A DNA stretch of 64,000 nucleotides from an uncultured Actinomycetes bacterium (GTDB lineage Bacteria; Actinomycetota; Actinomycetes; Nanopelagicales; Nanopelagicaceae). Shown piece after piece: positions 41,171 through 51,560 of the stretch. How positions within the stretch are numbered: position 1 is the stretch's first letter; every line of letters begins with the position of its first letter. The DNA lies in contig CALEGP010000009.1 of NCBI GenBank assembly GCA_937876245.1, forward strand, positions 40,527 through 104,526. Reading direction: 5' to 3'. Below the pieces are notes generated by a model. The model did no database searches and was not told the origin of the DNA. It saw only the letters and a program-made list of their open reading frames with translations. The position numbers and the translations under genes were made by a program.

Positions 41171-42660
41171 CAGTTAACTTCCGTTTCAACTTCCATAACT
41201 ATCTGAGGTGTGTTCGGATTATCCGTGTTGTATTCCCATTGCATTGCAATTTCGTCATCACTCAATTGGTCATCAACTAAATCTTCAACATAGCGTCCGG
41301 CCCATGGTGACTCCAGGCGTAAATCGCCACCTCGAGGACCAGCGAGCAATTCGGCACCAGCTTCGATCGAAGGTTCCCAATCGAATATAACGGCATTATC
41401 ACCTTCGCCAATGCGAACTTCATCTTTAGCCTTCGCACCTTTTTTAAGAAGCTCCTTTTCAACTCCCAAAGTTGCAAGTCGATCTGCTAGGTAACCAATT
41501 GCCTCGGTATTACCAAAGTCTGTTTGCTTAACCCATCGCACCGGCTTATCGCCAAGAACAGTGAATGAGCCATCCGTATTTGCCGTAACAGTGAAGCCTG
41601 AATTTCCAACTGCGACCGGACGTAATACAATTCGTGCTTTTTCGACGAGCGCTTCAGCTTTACGGGCTTCCTGAATAATTCTTGCCATTGCATAATTAAG
41701 TTCGGTCAAACCAATGTGAGCTGCCGCAGAGATTTGATAAACCTGATATCCGCGAGCTTCTAAAATTGGCTGAACCATATCTGCCATAGCTTTTCCATCT
41801 GGTAAATCCACTTTGTTAAGCGCTATTAATCGTGGGCGCTCGGCAAGTCCACCATAATGTGAAAGTTCTTCTTCGATTATGTCGAAATCTCTCACTGGAT
41901 CTCGATCTGTCTCCAACGTTCCACAATCCAGCACGTGTACTAGCGCTGCGCATCTTTCAACATGGCGCAAGAACTCAAGTCCTAACCCCTTGCCTTCAGA
42001 GGCACCAGGAATTAGCCCCGGTACATCGGCCACAGTAAAACGGGTATCACCCGCCTGTACGACGCCAAGATTTGGTGCAAGTGTTGTAAATGGATAGTCA
42101 GCGATTTTAGGTTTCGCCGATGAAATTGAGGCAATTAGCGAAGACTTTCCAGCGGAAGGAAAACCAATTAATCCAATATCAGCCACGCTCTTAAGTTCAA
42201 GAATTAGAGTGCGCTCTTCACCTGGTTCACCTTTAAGAGCAAAACCTGGGGCACGACGCTTCGATGAAGAGAGGCCGGCATTTCCAAGTCCACCTTTACC
42301 GCCCTGGGCAGCAACAAAGCGAGTTCCGATTCCTACTAAGTCAGCAAGAACTGTTCCTTCTTTATCCTTAATCACGGTGCCGTTTGGAACAGGCAAAATT
42401 AAATCTTTTCCTTCTCGGCCGTTGCAATAGTCGCCATAGCCAAGTGAGCCGTTAGTTCCACGCCGATGCGGAGAATGATGGAAATCCAAAAGTGTTGTAG
42501 TGCCCTGGTCAACGAAGAGAATTACATCTCCCCCTCGACCACCGTTACCACCGTCGGGTCCGCCAAGGGGCTTAAATTTTTCACGGTGAATGGAGACACA
42601 GCCATCGCCGCCGCTTCCTGCAAAGGCGTGGAGAGTTACACGGTCAACGAACGTTGCCAT
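41170..42660 (-). CDS. obg: GTPase Obg/CgtA
   Basis: Essential ribosome-associated GTPase that takes part in 50S assembly and stress control. The 496 residues show the glycine-rich Obg fold (about 1-158), the G domain with [24 protein letters not shown] and NKVDLP, and a C-terminal OCT domain (about 340-430) plus an acidic tail. AAAGGAG precedes the ATG. Downstream of rplU-rpmA, as in most Actinobacteria, but with a strong terminator in between. Confidence 0.97.
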   Translation of the reverse strand: MATFVDRVTLHAFAGSGGDGCVSIHREKFKPLGGPDGGNGGRGGDVILFVDQGTTTLLDFHHSPHRRGTNGSLGYGDYCNGREGKDLILPVPNGTVIKDKEGTVLADLVGIGTRFVAAQGGKGGLGNAGLSSSKRRAPGFALKGEPGEERTLILELKSVADIGLIGFPSAGKSSLIASISSAKPKIADYPFTTLAPNLGVVQAGDTRFTVADVPGLIPGASEGKGLGLEFLRHVERCAALVHVLDCGTLETDRDPVRDFDIIEEELSHYGGLAERPRLIALNKVDLPDGKAMADMVQPILEARGYQVYQISAAAHIGLTELNYAMARIIQEARKAEALVEKARIVLRPVAVGNSGFTVTANTDGSFTVLGDKPVRWVKQTDFGNTEAIGYLADRLATLGVEKELLKKGAKAKDEVRIGEGDNAVIFDWEPSIEAGAELLAGPRGGDLRLESPWAGRYVEDLVDDQLSDDEIAMQWEYNTDNPNTPQIVMEVETEVN

Positions 42661-42702
42661 TTATTTTCTCCTTTCATTTTAAAATTCTTTCAAAATAAAA
42701 AT

Positions 42703-42727
42703 GCGGGCCCGCAAGTCGCGGGCCCGC
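42703..42727 (-). terminator. Strong intrinsic terminator after rpmA
   Basis: GCGGGCCCGC-GACTT-GCGGGCCCGC, a 10-bp all-GC stem, followed on the minus strand by ATTTTTATTTT. Each arm is itself a perfect palindrome. It should end rplU-rpmA transcripts, so obg-proB needs its own promoter or works from readthrough; no clear promoter is visible in the 40 bp before obg. Confidence 0.85.
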
Positions 42728-42745
42728 AAAAAAATTAACCGCGGG

Positions 42746-43009
42746 TTAGGCGACTGCAGCTACGGGGACGATATTTACAACCTTGCGACCGCGAGCGCGA
42801 CCGAATTCGACTGCCCCTGCAGAAAGTGCAAAAAGAGTGTCATCTTTACCGATACCAACATTTTGTCCTGGGTGAAAAACTGTTCCACGTTGGCGAACCA
42901 AAATTTCGCCGCTCTTAACAACTTGTCCGCCATAGCGCTTAATACCTAAGTACTGAGCATTTGAATCGCGACCGTTACGTGTGGAGGAGACTCCCTTTTT
43001 ACTTGCCAT
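42746..43009 (-). CDS. rpmA: 50S ribosomal protein L27
   Basis: An 87-residue large-subunit protein near the peptidyl-transferase centre. It starts [29 protein letters not shown], a standard L27 N-terminus without the cleavable extension of Firmicutes. It follows rplU by 16 bp. Confidence 0.97.
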   Translation of the reverse strand: MASKKGVSSTRNGRDSNAQYLGIKRYGGQVVKSGEILVRQRGTVFHPGQNVGIGKDDTLFALSAGAVEFGRARGRKVVNIVPVAAVA

Positions 43010-43025
43010 TTGTTATTCGCCTGCC

Positions 43026-43334
43026 TTATTTCGTAATCGCGGTGATCTTCACGCGCGTAAGTTGGGAACGGAAACCTTGACGACGGCGATAGCCAGTCTT
43101 GTTCTTATAGCGAAGGATGTCGATCTTTGGACCTTTTAGCTCTTCAACAATTTCACCAGTAACTTTTACACCAGCAAGTGTCTTGGCGTCAGAAGTTATA
43201 TCTGATCCTTCAACAACTAGTAGCGCCGGGAAAGAAACAGCTGCACCGGTTTTTGCATCGATACGATCGACAATAACTGTGTCGCCTACGGCAACCTTCT
43301 CTTGACGGCCGCCTGCTTTTACAATCGCGTACAC
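43026..43334 (-). CDS. rplU: 50S ribosomal protein L21
   Basis: A 102-residue protein that binds 23S rRNA. The C-terminal [21 protein letters not shown] is the family signature. The start codon is GTG with GGAAAGG seven bases upstream. It begins the rplU-rpmA unit; the 101-bp gap to the rne stop contains hairpins that may regulate it. Confidence 0.97.
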   Translation of the reverse strand: MYAIVKAGGRQEKVAVGDTVIVDRIDAKTGAAVSFPALLVVEGSDITSDAKTLAGVKVTGEIVEELKGPKIDILRYKNKTGYRRRQGFRSQLTRVKITAITK

Positions 43335-43435
43335 GGTGACACCTTTCCAAATACATCTAATTGGTTTACAACTTTAGCCAGGAAGCTGGCAGAGGGTAAG
43401 GATACGGAGAGCTTCACCCTTAGGTCAAACTGGTC
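43335..43435 (-). promoter_or_regulatory. rplU 5' region with hairpins (candidate L21 leader)
   Basis: On the minus strand, after the rne stop, the RNA can form AAGGGT...ACCCT (about 43394-43423) and then a tight GCCAG-CTTC-CTGGC hairpin (43377-43390), 43 bases before the GTG start. L21 leaders are known in other phyla as autoregulatory structures; no similarity to them is claimed here. Neither hairpin has a T-tract, so terminator function is unlikely. Confidence 0.35.
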
Positions 43436-45616
43436 CTACGCAGGGGTAATTACCCCTGTGCTAACAGCTCGGCGGCGGCGCTTTGCGGGCGGGGCCTTAA
43501 CTTCAGCGATTTCTGCACTTTCAGGTGTTTCATCTGCCACTTTGGCTCCGACTAGCTTTTTCGATCTAGTCGGTTTCTCAGGAGCTTCAGCTTTCTCAGG
43601 GCTACTTTCGTGAACCTGAGGGACATAGCGTTGTTCCATATCTTTCTCAAGAGAGACCTTTTTGACGGGCTCAGAATGAATATGTATTCCACGCCCACCA
43701 CAACTTTCGCAAGTTGTAGAGAAAGCCTCGATTAAACCTTGGCCCACGCGTTTTCTAGTCATTTGGACCAAGCCAAGTGAGGTTACTTCAGAAACTTGGT
43801 GCTTGGTACGATCACGACCCAAAGATTCAACTAATCTGCGAAGTACTAAATCTCGGTTTGATTCAAGCGTCATATCAATAAAGTCAATTACGACAATTCC
43901 ACCCATATCGCGCAAGCGAAGTTGGCGAGCAATTTCTTCAGCCGCCTCTAAGTTGTTCTTAGTTACAGTCTCCTCAAGATTTCCACCCTTGCCAATAAAC
44001 TTTCCGGTGTTTACATCAATGACAATCATGGCTTCAGTACGATCAATTACCAGCGAACCACCTGACGGTAGATAAACCTTGCGATCAAAAGCCTTAGCAA
44101 GCTGCTCTTCGATTCGATTCTCTACGAACAAATCGCGAGCTCCGGTCCACTTTTCAATCTTGGCTGTAAGTTCTGGCGCTATATGGCCGAGGTAACTATT
44201 AATGTCATCCCAAGCTTGATCACCTTGGACGATTAACTTATTAAAATCTTCGTTAAAGATGTCGCGAATTACTCGAACTGTTAAATCAGGTTCTGAGTAA
44301 AGAAGAGAAGGAGCTGAAGCGCCAGATTCCTGTGACTTCTTTTCGATATCTTCCCATTGTGCTTTAAGCCGTACCACATCGCGCTCAAGCTCTTCCTCGC
44401 TTGCACCTTCCGATGCGGTACGAACAATTACGCCGGCGTCATCGGGAATCAGGTTTTTCAATATTGTCTTTAATCGAGATCGTTCTTGCTCTGGGAGGCG
44501 ACGACTAATTCCACTCATCTCCCCGCTTGGAACATAAACCAAATATCTACCAGGAAGAGAAATCTGGCTAGTTAGGCGTGCACCCTTCTGGCCAATTGGG
44601 TCTTTAGTGACTTGAACCAGCACAGATTGTCCAGTTTTCAATACATGTTCTATTTTGCGTGGTGCACCATCTGCAAGTCCAGCCGTATCCCAGTTAACTT
44701 CACCCGCGTACAGAACTGCATTTCGGCCCTTGCCAATATCAATGAATGCTGCCTCCATTGAAGGCAGTACATTCTGTACTTTTCCAAGATAAACATTGCC
44801 GACATATGAAATATTGCTGTTTCGATTTACATAATGCTCGACCATTATCTTGTCTTCGAGAACCGCGATTTGTGTTCGATCTCCTGTTTGGCGAACCAAC
44901 ATCTGGCGATCGACATTTTCTCTGCGAGCCAAAAATTCGGATTCAGTAATTACTGTTCCACGACGGCGAACAAAATCTCTAGGTTCGCGCTCTCTGCGAT
45001 TTCCACGTTCACTTCTGCTATTACGGTTGCGATTTCCACGTTCAGGACGGGTTGGTTGATCTTCGCGAACACGTGGCTCTCTAACTTTGACAACCGTGAT
45101 TACGCCATCTTCTTCAACAGTCTCGCCTGGTGTTGCACCATCACCTTTTGCTCTTCGGCGGCGGCGACGGCGGGGCGAAGCAGTGCTCTCGGAATCTCCA
45201 CTTTCTTCGTCAGTAATTTCTCCGGCATCTAATACTTCATCACTCTCAGACTCGTGCTTTTCAATTGCATCGTCTTCATCTCTAGCTCCTCGGCGACGGC
45301 CTCGGCCACCTCGGCGACGTCTTCGTAATTGCGAATCTTCACTCTCACTTACTTCACTAGATTCTTCAACTACTTCGGCAACCTTCGCCTTAGCTGACTT
45401 CTTTGGCGCAACATCTCCTGGCGCAGCCTGAAACATCGGAACTGGAATCTTGGGGGCGGCAACCTTCTTAGCTTTCTTCTTCTCAGCAGATTCACTCTCT
45501 TGAACATCAGGTGAGCTATCGACTGCTTTTTCAACTTCTGCGATTTGAGCTGCTGCAGCTTTTGCCGCAGATTTTTTGCTTGCGCGCTTACGCGCACCTT
45601 TTGGCACTATAGCCAT
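43436..45616 (-). CDS. rne: Ribonuclease E/G family endoribonuclease
   Basis: Endonuclease for mRNA decay and rRNA/tRNA processing. The 726 residues have a long N-terminal low-complexity part (about 1-230: Lys/Ala-rich, then acidic, then RRRRRGGRGRRRG basic runs), an S1 domain (about 265-345), the catalytic DNase-I-like region with two metal aspartates (IDVNTGKF and VVIDFIDM) and the zinc-link cysteines in CESCGGRG. Having the disordered extension on the N-terminal side is the actinobacterial layout, opposite to that of E. coli RNase E. Upstream lies a 182-bp gap with the mre-operon terminator and presumably the rne promoter. Confidence 0.94.
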   Translation of the reverse strand: MAIVPKGARKRASKKSAAKAAAAQIAEVEKAVDSSPDVQESESAEKKKAKKVAAPKIPVPMFQAAPGDVAPKKSAKAKVAEVVEESSEVSESEDSQLRRRRRGGRGRRRGARDEDDAIEKHESESDEVLDAGEITDEESGDSESTASPRRRRRRRAKGDGATPGETVEEDGVITVVKVREPRVREDQPTRPERGNRNRNSRSERGNRREREPRDFVRRRGTVITESEFLARRENVDRQMLVRQTGDRTQIAVLEDKIMVEHYVNRNSNISYVGNVYLGKVQNVLPSMEAAFIDIGKGRNAVLYAGEVNWDTAGLADGAPRKIEHVLKTGQSVLVQVTKDPIGQKGARLTSQISLPGRYLVYVPSGEMSGISRRLPEQERSRLKTILKNLIPDDAGVIVRTASEGASEEELERDVVRLKAQWEDIEKKSQESGASAPSLLYSEPDLTVRVIRDIFNEDFNKLIVQGDQAWDDINSYLGHIAPELTAKIEKWTGARDLFVENRIEEQLAKAFDRKVYLPSGGSLVIDRTEAMIVIDVNTGKFIGKGGNLEETVTKNNLEAAEEIARQLRLRDMGGIVVIDFIDMTLESNRDLVLRRLVESLGRDRTKHQVSEVTSLGLVQMTRKRVGQGLIEAFSTTCESCGGRGIHIHSEPVKKVSLEKDMEQRYVPQVHESSPEKAEAPEKPTRSKKLVGAKVADETPESAEIAEVKAPPAKRRRRAVSTGVITPA

Positions 45617-45754
45617 AACCTTAAATCCTCATCTAAAAAATAATCTTGGTAAAACTTCCTTTTGAAAGCTTTTGCATCTGCTGCTACCTCGAGTAATTAA
45701 GGCCTTCAGGGCCGCTCGGAGCGCGAAACGCTAACCAAATTATTGCCTAAAAGC

Positions 45755-45781
45755 GGCCGAAAGACCAACTTTGGCTCGGCC
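45755..45781 (-). terminator. Probable terminator of the mreBCD-mrdA-rodA operon
   Basis: GGCCGA...TCGGCC with an inner GCCAA-AG-TTGGT pairing, beginning 18 bases after the rodA stop and followed by CGCTTTTAGG. The T-run is short (four), so efficiency is uncertain. It separates the shape operon from rne in the 182-bp gap; the rest of that gap has no gene and contains a GAGGA ribosome-binding site for rne. Confidence 0.5.
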
Positions 45782-45798
45782 TAGAGGGAAATATTTAA

Positions 45799-46950
45799 TC
45801 ACCGGGTGCGTAAATGGACGTTTTGGATAAGCCCAAGGCCAATTAAATTCGCAAACATGCTCGAACCACCATATGAGATAAATGGCAGAGGAACGCCCGT
45901 CATAGGAACCATACCCATTGTCATTCCAATATTTTCAAAAGTTTGGAATGCAAGCCAAGCAATTACTCCGACGCAGACGAGTCGGCCAAATAAATCATTT
46001 GTACGGCGGGCGATTGTGAAGGATCGGTAAAACAGCAAACCGAAGCAGAGCAAAATGAATCCACTACCTAAAAACCCTAATTCTTCTCCTGCTACCGTAA
46101 AAATAAAATCTGTATGTTGCTCCGGAACAAATCGGCCATTCGTTTGCGGTCCGTTAAATAGCCCCTTACCAGTAATTCCACCAGAACCGATCGTGATTCG
46201 GGATTGGCGAAGTTGATAGCCAGTTGCCTGAGGATCGGCAGAAGGGTCCACAAACGATTGCAACCTAGCAATTTGGTATTCGCTTACTACTCCCATTTTC
46301 ACCGCAGTAAATCCGCCCATGACAGCAAGCAAAAGTAACCCAACGACCCAACGAGTTGGGGCACCCGACGTCCCAATCATTACAACGATAGCAGCGCTGA
46401 TAATTACAACTGTTCCTAAATCTGGCTGCAACAAAATAAGCGCAACTGGAATAGCTGCAATGGCAAGAGCTTTTAACACATCTTGATCGGTTGGATTTGC
46501 ATCAATATCGCGCTTTTCGGCCAAGATCATTGAAATACCAACAATGATTCCTATTTTTGCCAACTCAGCAGGTTGGATTTGAAAGCCGCCAGGAAATGAA
46601 ATCCAAGCCTTAGCGCCATTTATTTCGCTGCCAAGTCCAGGAATTAACACAACAACTAAACCAAAAACTGCGAGACCCCAAACAATCGGTGTATAGGCAC
46701 GAAGTAACCGATAATCAATAAGTGTTGTTCCATATGCAAGCAAACCACCAATCAAAATATTAATGACATGTCGCTTTAAATAATATTGTGGGTCAAGACC
46801 TTGGGCTTCAAACCAACTCTTAGTCGCTGCATAAACAAGCAATGTGCCCATGACTAAGAGTGCGGCAACGCTAAGAGTAAGAAGGCGATCAAATCCTACG
46901 AAATTTTCGCGAAATTTATCGCGCCGACTATGTTGGTTATATATGGTCAT
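45799..46950 (-). CDS. rodA: Rod-shape SEDS glycosyltransferase RodA
   Basis: SEDS-family peptidoglycan polymerase that works with PBP2 in side-wall growth. The 383 residues contain about ten membrane helices and the family's C-terminal signature GMVPMTGVPLPFISYGGSSM. The start overlaps the mrdA stop (ATGA-type). Choice of RodA over FtsW rests on the mreBCD-mrdA context. Confidence 0.93.
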   Translation of the reverse strand: MTIYNQHSRRDKFRENFVGFDRLLTLSVAALLVMGTLLVYAATKSWFEAQGLDPQYYLKRHVINILIGGLLAYGTTLIDYRLLRAYTPIVWGLAVFGLVVVLIPGLGSEINGAKAWISFPGGFQIQPAELAKIGIIVGISMILAEKRDIDANPTDQDVLKALAIAAIPVALILLQPDLGTVVIISAAIVVMIGTSGAPTRWVVGLLLLAVMGGFTAVKMGVVSEYQIARLQSFVDPSADPQATGYQLRQSRITIGSGGITGKGLFNGPQTNGRFVPEQHTDFIFTVAGEELGFLGSGFILLCFGLLFYRSFTIARRTNDLFGRLVCVGVIAWLAFQTFENIGMTMGMVPMTGVPLPFISYGGSSMFANLIGLGLIQNVHLRTR

Positions 46951-49031
46951 GGTGTTACCAATTTAACGTTTTTGGGATCAACTTTAGGCAATTTCGTAGG
47001 GATACCATTTGGAAAAATTTTCTTAGTTGGATCAATTGCTCCATCTACCACGCCATAAAGGGCTGCATAGATATCTCTAACTCCCACTGCAGAAATTGAT
47101 GACCCGAAACCACCCTGACTAACAACCATAACAACTGCATATTTCGGCTTCTTAATAGGGGCAAAGGATGCAAACCAAGAGGTGTCGTCTTTAGCGCTTC
47201 CATCTTTATTTTTACTCAAATCCTGACCTGTTCCAGTTTTTCCGGCAACAGTTACCGGGAAGCTAGAAAATACCGCAGCTGCAGTTCCATCGGTAACAAC
47301 AGAGCGAAGTGCTTTGTGTAGAAACTTAACAGCTTTTTTTGGCAACATATTTTCCGCAACAACTTGGGGGGTAAATTCCTTGACAACTTCACCATTAGAT
47401 TTAACAACTGCTCTAGCTACTTCAGGCTTATAGATAGTCCCACCATTTGCGATTGCGGCATAGGTCTGAACCATTTGGATAGGTGTCATCAAAGTATCGC
47501 CTTGCCCTATCGAGAAGTTAACGGCATCTCCAGCACGAATTATATTTCCATCAAGACAATTCTCTCGGGCAATTTCAATTAAGTATGGCGTCAAATCTGA
47601 TTTCTTGGCACGTTTCTTAAAATTACAATAATAGTTCTTATACTCCTGATAAAAGTTCTCTTTCCACTGCCGATCAGGAAGGCGTCCCGAGGCTTCGCTT
47701 GGTAAGTCAATTCCAGTAACTTTTCCTAACCCAAATCCCCTAGCTGCTGTAAAGAAATAGTCATGCAAGCCCGAGTGAGGCGATAGGCCGCCATCTCGAA
47801 CCCATTCATCGTAAGCAATTTTATACCAAATAGTGTCGCAAGAAACAGCAATCGCCTTCTGCATATTCATTGTGCCCTGAGATTTAAGTTCGAAGTTACC
47901 GAATTCGCGATCACCAATTTGTACTCTTGATGGACATTTATATGTGCTGTTCATGTCATAACCAGCATCCATCGCAGCAACAACTGAAATTGTCTTAAAT
48001 GTTGAAGCAGGGGCGTACATTCCTTGTAGAGGTCTGGAGAGTGCCGGCACTCCAGAATCTTCACTATATAAATTCTTTGCTTGAGATTGTGTCAAGCCGA
48101 CTTGCCAGATATTTGGATCATAAGTTGGATAGGAAGCAAGAGCCAATATTTTCCCGCTGTTTACATCCATGACAATTGCAGCTCCGCCATCAGCTCGGTA
48201 GCCCAAGGATTTCGATCTCAATACCGAAGTTCTAAGAGCCTCTTCAGTTGCGGCTTGGAGTCTGGCATCCAAATTTGTAACCAGGTTAAAACCAGATATC
48301 GCAGGCGTACTTTTTGCCTGACGAGTAACTGATTCCACACGGTCAACTGTTACCGTCTTAATTCCAGCTCGGCCCCGAAGGTAATCGTCATACTCAAATT
48401 CCAAGCCATCTTTCCCGATGCTTTCCTCACGGTAATAATTTTTACCGGAATTAAGCAAATCGGTTTCGCTGACGGATCCCACATAACCTAAAACATGAGC
48501 AGCATTCTCTCCTGCCATTGCTGGATAGCTGCGCACTGGAATAGATCTTGCGCTGACCCCAGGAAATAGATCAGAATTTTCCAAAACCTTTAGCGCCTGC
48601 TCCTTAGTCGCAGTTCTAGTTACTGGAATTGGCTGGAATCGTGTGCCCTTCCAGCATCCAGCATTTTTTGATGAAGGTAACTCTCCACAAAGTCTTGTAG
48701 TGATAAAAACGCTCTCAGGTTTTTTCCCCACTAATTTTGCAACACGGTTAAGAACGTTAAGTCCCTTGTTAGGCAACTTATCAATTGTGCTTCGATCTAC
48801 TGAAATAACTAATCCTGGCCGATCCATCGCCAGAGGGATGCCCGAGCTATCTACAATTGCACCTCGAATTGCTGGATTTACGACATCTCTGCTCTGAATA
48901 CTCAACGCGGCATCTTGATACTTAACGCTTGCTGAAACTTGCAAGTAAAAGAGACGACCCCCAAGTGCAAGCATCAGTGAGAAAATCAATGCCTGAACAA
49001 TAATTAAATTCAGCCGGGAACGAAGGTTCAT
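46947..49031 (-). CDS. mrdA: Penicillin-binding protein 2 (class B transpeptidase)
   Basis: Cross-links peptidoglycan during elongation as partner of RodA. The 694 residues start with one membrane helix (about 8-30), then the PBP dimerisation domain and the transpeptidase domain with S-T-F-K in APASTFKTISVV, the SxN-type motif and KTGTGQD. The C-terminal domain is of the class B type. It overlaps mreD upstream by one codon junction. Length is normal for PBP2. Confidence 0.94.
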   Translation of the reverse strand: MNLRSRLNLIIVQALIFSLMLALGGRLFYLQVSASVKYQDAALSIQSRDVVNPAIRGAIVDSSGIPLAMDRPGLVISVDRSTIDKLPNKGLNVLNRVAKLVGKKPESVFITTRLCGELPSSKNAGCWKGTRFQPIPVTRTATKEQALKVLENSDLFPGVSARSIPVRSYPAMAGENAAHVLGYVGSVSETDLLNSGKNYYREESIGKDGLEFEYDDYLRGRAGIKTVTVDRVESVTRQAKSTPAISGFNLVTNLDARLQAATEEALRTSVLRSKSLGYRADGGAAIVMDVNSGKILALASYPTYDPNIWQVGLTQSQAKNLYSEDSGVPALSRPLQGMYAPASTFKTISVVAAMDAGYDMNSTYKCPSRVQIGDREFGNFELKSQGTMNMQKAIAVSCDTIWYKIAYDEWVRDGGLSPHSGLHDYFFTAARGFGLGKVTGIDLPSEASGRLPDRQWKENFYQEYKNYYCNFKKRAKKSDLTPYLIEIARENCLDGNIIRAGDAVNFSIGQGDTLMTPIQMVQTYAAIANGGTIYKPEVARAVVKSNGEVVKEFTPQVVAENMLPKKAVKFLHKALRSVVTDGTAAAVFSSFPVTVAGKTGTGQDLSKNKDGSAKDDTSWFASFAPIKKPKYAVVMVVSQGGFGSSISAVGVRDIYAALYGVVDGAIDPTKKIFPNGIPTKLPKVDPKNVKLVTP

Positions 49032-49549
49032 CTGTGATCACTTGAAGCCAAGGTGAAAGATCTAAATTTGGCCAGACCTGGAAGTAAAATTGGTGAAAAT
49101 AACAGTATCCAAAGCGCATTACCAAAAATAATCTGGAAATTAACCGCCATATTTCCGTTATTTTCGCCAAGAATTATTCCAAGTAATAGAAAAATTATGA
49201 GAGTGAAACTCACACCGACTGTTACAAATAAAACAAATGCCAAAGGTCTTTCAGTGAAATCACCGATACTCTCTCGATTTCTTGAAAATAAGAATCCCAC
49301 GATTGTAAGAATTAGCGCCCACTTACCAAGGGGTGAGTCAGTAGAAGGAGAAAGATCTTGAATAATTCCGCCTATAAAACCTAAGGCGATTGCGCCAAAT
49401 CTATCCTCAAGGGCCATTAATCCGAGTAGAGCGCATAGGTAAAATGAAAAAGTAGCAATTGGAAATTGGATCTTAGAAATAGCAGATTCTTGAATAATAA
49501 AGAGTGAAGAAAGTAATAACCCATTAATCCCTGCTCGTGACCAACTCAA
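49028..49549 (-). CDS. mreD: Rod-shape membrane protein MreD
   Basis: A 173-residue protein with about five to six hydrophobic helices and the family pattern GFIGGIIQDLSPSTDSPLGKWAL. It belongs to the elongasome with MreB and MreC. Sequence conservation of MreD is generally low; its place between mreC and mrdA, overlapping both, makes the call firm. Confidence 0.9.
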   Translation of the reverse strand: MSWSRAGINGLLLSSLFIIQESAISKIQFPIATFSFYLCALLGLMALEDRFGAIALGFIGGIIQDLSPSTDSPLGKWALILTIVGFLFSRNRESIGDFTERPLAFVLFVTVGVSFTLIIFLLLGIILGENNGNMAVNFQIIFGNALWILLFSPILLPGLAKFRSFTLASSDHR

Positions 49550-50490
49550 TTCTTAGCCTTGCTTGTCGGTACTGGCGAAACTTCAGGAACTGGAGATTGT
49601 GTTACATAAATCGTCTCCGTTGGCACTGGCGTCGGAACTGGAACCAAGGCATCTTTGGGTCCTCCGTTATAACTTTTAACTATTATGGAGACCACACCCA
49701 AACTTCCAAGGGATGAATAACTTCTTACGCTTGCTTCTTGAGTTAGTGTTCCTGTCGTATTTTTTACCGCTTTTACATATCCGACCGGCAGCCCAGGTAT
49801 GAATGGTCTGTCATTATCACTTCCAAGTGAGAGCAAAACATCGCCTACTTCTATACTCCCGGAAGGATCAAGTAATTTCAGCGTGTAGTTACTTCCCCCC
49901 TCGCCCAGAAGGACACCCACGCTTTGACTTCGAGCTATCCGGACTCCAACACGAAAAGTTGGATCATTCATTAACAACACAATCGAAGAAGTGGCTGTCG
50001 TGCTTTTCACAACTCCGACTAAACCGAGTTCTCCCATGACCGTCATGTCTTTTTTAACGCCATCATTCGATCCGGAGTCGATTGTGATTGTCTGACTAAA
50101 AGTCGAAGAACTGCCTTTGCCGATTACTCGAGCTGAGACTACTTTGTAACCACCACGACCTGCTAAATCTAAAACGCTCTGCAATTTCTTTAGCTGGCCC
50201 GCAGTGTCCTTATTAAATATCGCTTTTTTGCGAAGTTTAATATTTTCTTCTTCCAATATTTTTAGCTTGTTCTTTGTTGCACCAAAACTCTTAATGTCCG
50301 AGAAGAAATTGCCTACTGGGGTAAATAGATCAGATACGCCTCTTTGAAATGGTGCCAAAATAGTTTGAGTTACCGACCTCGAATTCTGCGTAAAACTCAC
50401 ACCGCGCAAATCGAGCGTGATTAGAAAAAGCGAAGTGACTAGGAGAATTACAAGTAAAAGCCGTGAGCGATTGCTTCCACCAGCTGCCAC
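49546..50490 (-). CDS. mreC: Rod-shape protein MreC
   Basis: Elongasome scaffold on the outer face of the membrane, 314 residues. One N-terminal helix (about 12-30), then a coiled coil (about 70-110, KNKLKILEEENIKLRKKA) and the two beta domains with VIGKGSSSTFSQTITIDSGSNDGV. The C-terminal 40 residues are Pro/Val/Thr-rich and probably disordered. It lies 12 bp after mreB. Confidence 0.93.
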   Translation of the reverse strand: MAAGGSNRSRLLLVILLVTSLFLITLDLRGVSFTQNSRSVTQTILAPFQRGVSDLFTPVGNFFSDIKSFGATKNKLKILEEENIKLRKKAIFNKDTAGQLKKLQSVLDLAGRGGYKVVSARVIGKGSSSTFSQTITIDSGSNDGVKKDMTVMGELGLVGVVKSTTATSSIVLLMNDPTFRVGVRIARSQSVGVLLGEGGSNYTLKLLDPSGSIEVGDVLLSLGSDNDRPFIPGLPVGYVKAVKNTTGTLTQEASVRSYSSLGSLGVVSIIVKSYNGGPKDALVPVPTPVPTETIYVTQSPVPEVSPVPTSKAKN

Positions 50491-50502
50491 TTTATAAACT
50501 CC

Positions 50503-51546
50503 TTAACGGCGAGGTTCAGAAATCAAGACTTTTTCTAAAGCTTCAAATTCCTCGACGCACTTTCCTGAGCCTTCAGCAACGGCCTGCAATGGACGTTCGC
50601 TAATGTGAACCGGCATTCCAGTTTCATGGCGAAGTCGCTCATCTAAACCGCGAAGAAGCGCGCCACCACCAGTTAATACAATTCCACGATCCATTAAATC
50701 GCTGGCCAATTCTGGCGGTGTCTTATCAAGAGTACTTTTAACAGCATTAACGATTTGGTTTACTGGATCTTCAAGTGCCCTGCGAATCTCTTCAGCCGAG
50801 ACGCGAATTGTTTTTGGAAGCCCAGTTGCAAGATCTCGGCCACGAATTTCGGCATCTGGTTCGCCAGGTAGTTGATAGGCAGAACCAATGGCCATCTTGA
50901 TTTCTTCAGCAGTTCTCTCGCCCAATAAGAGCGAATATTCGCGCTTAACCCAATCGATAATCGCTTGATCAAGCTCATCCCCGCCGATGCGTATCGAGAG
51001 CGCAGTAACAATTCCACCTAATGAAATAACTGCAACTTCCGTCGTGCCTCCACCAATGTCTACAATCATATTTCCAGTTGGTTCATGAATTGGTAGACCT
51101 GCACCAATAGCAGCTGCCATAGGTTCTTCAATTATGTAAACCTTGCGGGCGCCGGCCGCATATCCTGCATCCTTAACAGCGCGCTGTTCTACTCCAGTAA
51201 TTCCTGACGGAACACAAACTACAATTCGAGGCTTTGCTAGATAACGACGACGGTGAACTTTTTGGATAAAGTAGCGAAGCATCCGTTCGGTTGTGTCGAA
51301 GTCTGCGATAACACCATCTTTAAGTGGACGAATTGCCACAATATTGCCAGGCGTGCGTCCAATCATTCGCTTAGCTTCAATACCTACAGCAAGAATTCCA
51401 CCGGTGTCTTGATTTACTGCAACAACACTTGGCTCATTGAGAACAATTCCACGCCCACGAACATAGACGAGAGTATTTGCGGTTCCTAAGTCGACTGCCA
51501 TATCTCTTCCGATAAATGACATGCGATTTGGGTTCTTTTTGCTCAT
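50503..51546 (-). CDS. mreB: Rod-shape actin homologue MreB
   Basis: Cytoskeletal ATPase that guides side-wall synthesis. The 347 residues show the phosphate-1 motif [10 protein letters not shown], phosphate-2 [13 protein letters not shown] and the adenosine motif [13 protein letters not shown]. Presence of complete mreBCD, mrdA and rodA predicts a rod or curved-rod cell. It begins the operon; GAGAGG precedes the ATG, and ndk ends 14 bp upstream. Confidence 0.97.
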   Translation of the reverse strand: MSKKNPNRMSFIGRDMAVDLGTANTLVYVRGRGIVLNEPSVVAVNQDTGGILAVGIEAKRMIGRTPGNIVAIRPLKDGVIADFDTTERMLRYFIQKVHRRRYLAKPRIVVCVPSGITGVEQRAVKDAGYAAGARKVYIIEEPMAAAIGAGLPIHEPTGNMIVDIGGGTTEVAVISLGGIVTALSIRIGGDELDQAIIDWVKREYSLLLGERTAEEIKMAIGSAYQLPGEPDAEIRGRDLATGLPKTIRVSAEEIRRALEDPVNQIVNAVKSTLDKTPPELASDLMDRGIVLTGGGALLRGLDERLRHETGMPVHISERPLQAVAEGSGKCVEEFEALEKVLISEPRR

Positions 51547-51560
51547 TTGAGACCTCTCAA

